Assembly (NCBI GenBank): GCA_964626565.1
Contig: CAZVFX010000229.1
Location: 1-6,456, forward strand
Direction of reading: 5' to 3'
Length of the DNA stretch: 6,456 bases
DNA from: CAZVFX01 sp964626565
Lineage (GTDB): Bacteria > Myxococcota_A > UBA9042 > CAIXZC01
Part shown: in pieces, positions 6,251-6,456 of the stretch
How positions within the stretch are numbered: the stretch's first letter is position 1
How the letters are laid out: each line of letters starts with the position of its first letter
Notes under the pieces: generated by a model
Databases searched by the model: none
Told to the model about the DNA's origin: nothing
The model's input: only the letters and a program-made list of their open reading frames with translations
Translations under genes and position numbers: made by a program

Positions 6251-6320
6251 AAGACGACGGGGACGGGGGGCGATTTTCTGCCTGAAAACGACAGGTGAAA
6301 ACGACGGGGACGGGGGGCGC
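6251..6320 (+). repeat. Pair of G-rich REP-like repeats flanking a hairpin
   Basis: The 19-nt string ACGACGGGGACGGGGGGCG occurs exactly twice, at 6254-6272 and 6301-6319, 47 bp apart. The intervening DNA forms a near-perfect inverted repeat: TTTTCTGCCTG (6274-6284) pairs with CAGGTGAAAA (6292-6301) around a 7-nt loop with one bulge or mismatch. This is the tidiest unit of the family in the window: core, AT patch, hairpin, core. It lies upstream of the propeller-protein promoter. From here to the window end (6321-6456) I see no recognisable gene. Confidence 0.85.
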
Positions 6321-6456
6321 CCAACTGGACGGGGCACAGGACCTCTCCCAGCCATGAAATCGCCAATTCGCAGCTTTCCTTGCGCCGCGCCTGCGCCACT
6401 GTGCGTAAAACCCAGCGTACCTGGCGCCGCACCGGGCCAATGTTCGTTGGAAGAAC

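Noticed and set aside
6211..6456. Minus-strand open frames running to the right window edge, possibly the 3' end of another gene
   Set aside because: All three minus frames stay open across the G-rich repeats, the translations are Arg- and Pro-rich and unlike any family I recognise, and none can be preferred. A gene ending here cannot be excluded because the edge cuts it.

Overview
The window is a GC-rich stretch of bacterial chromosome holding five protein genes, four of them on the minus strand. Consensus-like sigma70 promoters (TTGACA boxes), good Shine-Dalgarno sequences, a lipoprotein signal and large exported proteins built from dockerin-like, Cys-rich and beta-propeller repeats suggest a Gram-negative bacterium. 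The style resembles myxobacterial or other former deltaproteobacterial genomes. That placement is inference; no rRNA or other phylogenetic marker is present.

Layout, left to right. Positions 1-1101 (minus) hold the N-terminal two thirds of a ComM/YifB-type Mg-chelatase-like AAA+ ATPase, cut by the window edge. Positions 1112-1375 are intergenic with two copies of a G-rich repeat. Positions 1376-1993 (minus) encode an unrecognised 205-residue membrane-anchored protein, with a strong promoter at 2066-2094. Positions 2101-2198 hold a 19-bp tandem repeat ending in a third copy of the G-rich core. Positions 2171-2545 (minus) encode CrcB/Fluc, a fluoride exporter. Positions 2546-2806 are a divergent intergenic region with a candidate crcB promoter and a perfect palindrome. 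Positions 2807-4060 (plus) encode a lipoprotein with two Fn3-like domains and a discoidin-like domain. Positions 4078-6153 (minus) encode a large exported or membrane-anchored protein with dockerin-like Ca-binding motifs and seven propeller repeats; it converges on the lipoprotein gene with only 17 bp between stops. Its promoter is at 6185-6214. Positions 6251-6320 hold two more copies of the G-rich repeat.

The genes do not form an obvious pathway. comM (competence/recombination) and crcB (fluoride export) are housekeeping or stress genes with their own signals. The lipoprotein and the propeller protein are both predicted to leave the cytoplasm and may both act at the surface. The most distinctive feature is a repeat family: five exact copies of GGGACGGGGGGC, all in one orientation and all between genes (one abuts the crcB stop). 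Most are followed by an AT-rich patch and an inverted repeat. It looks like a REP-type element of the sort mobilised by a Y1/RAYT transposase, though no transposase is in the window. I found no convincing new multi-gene system here.
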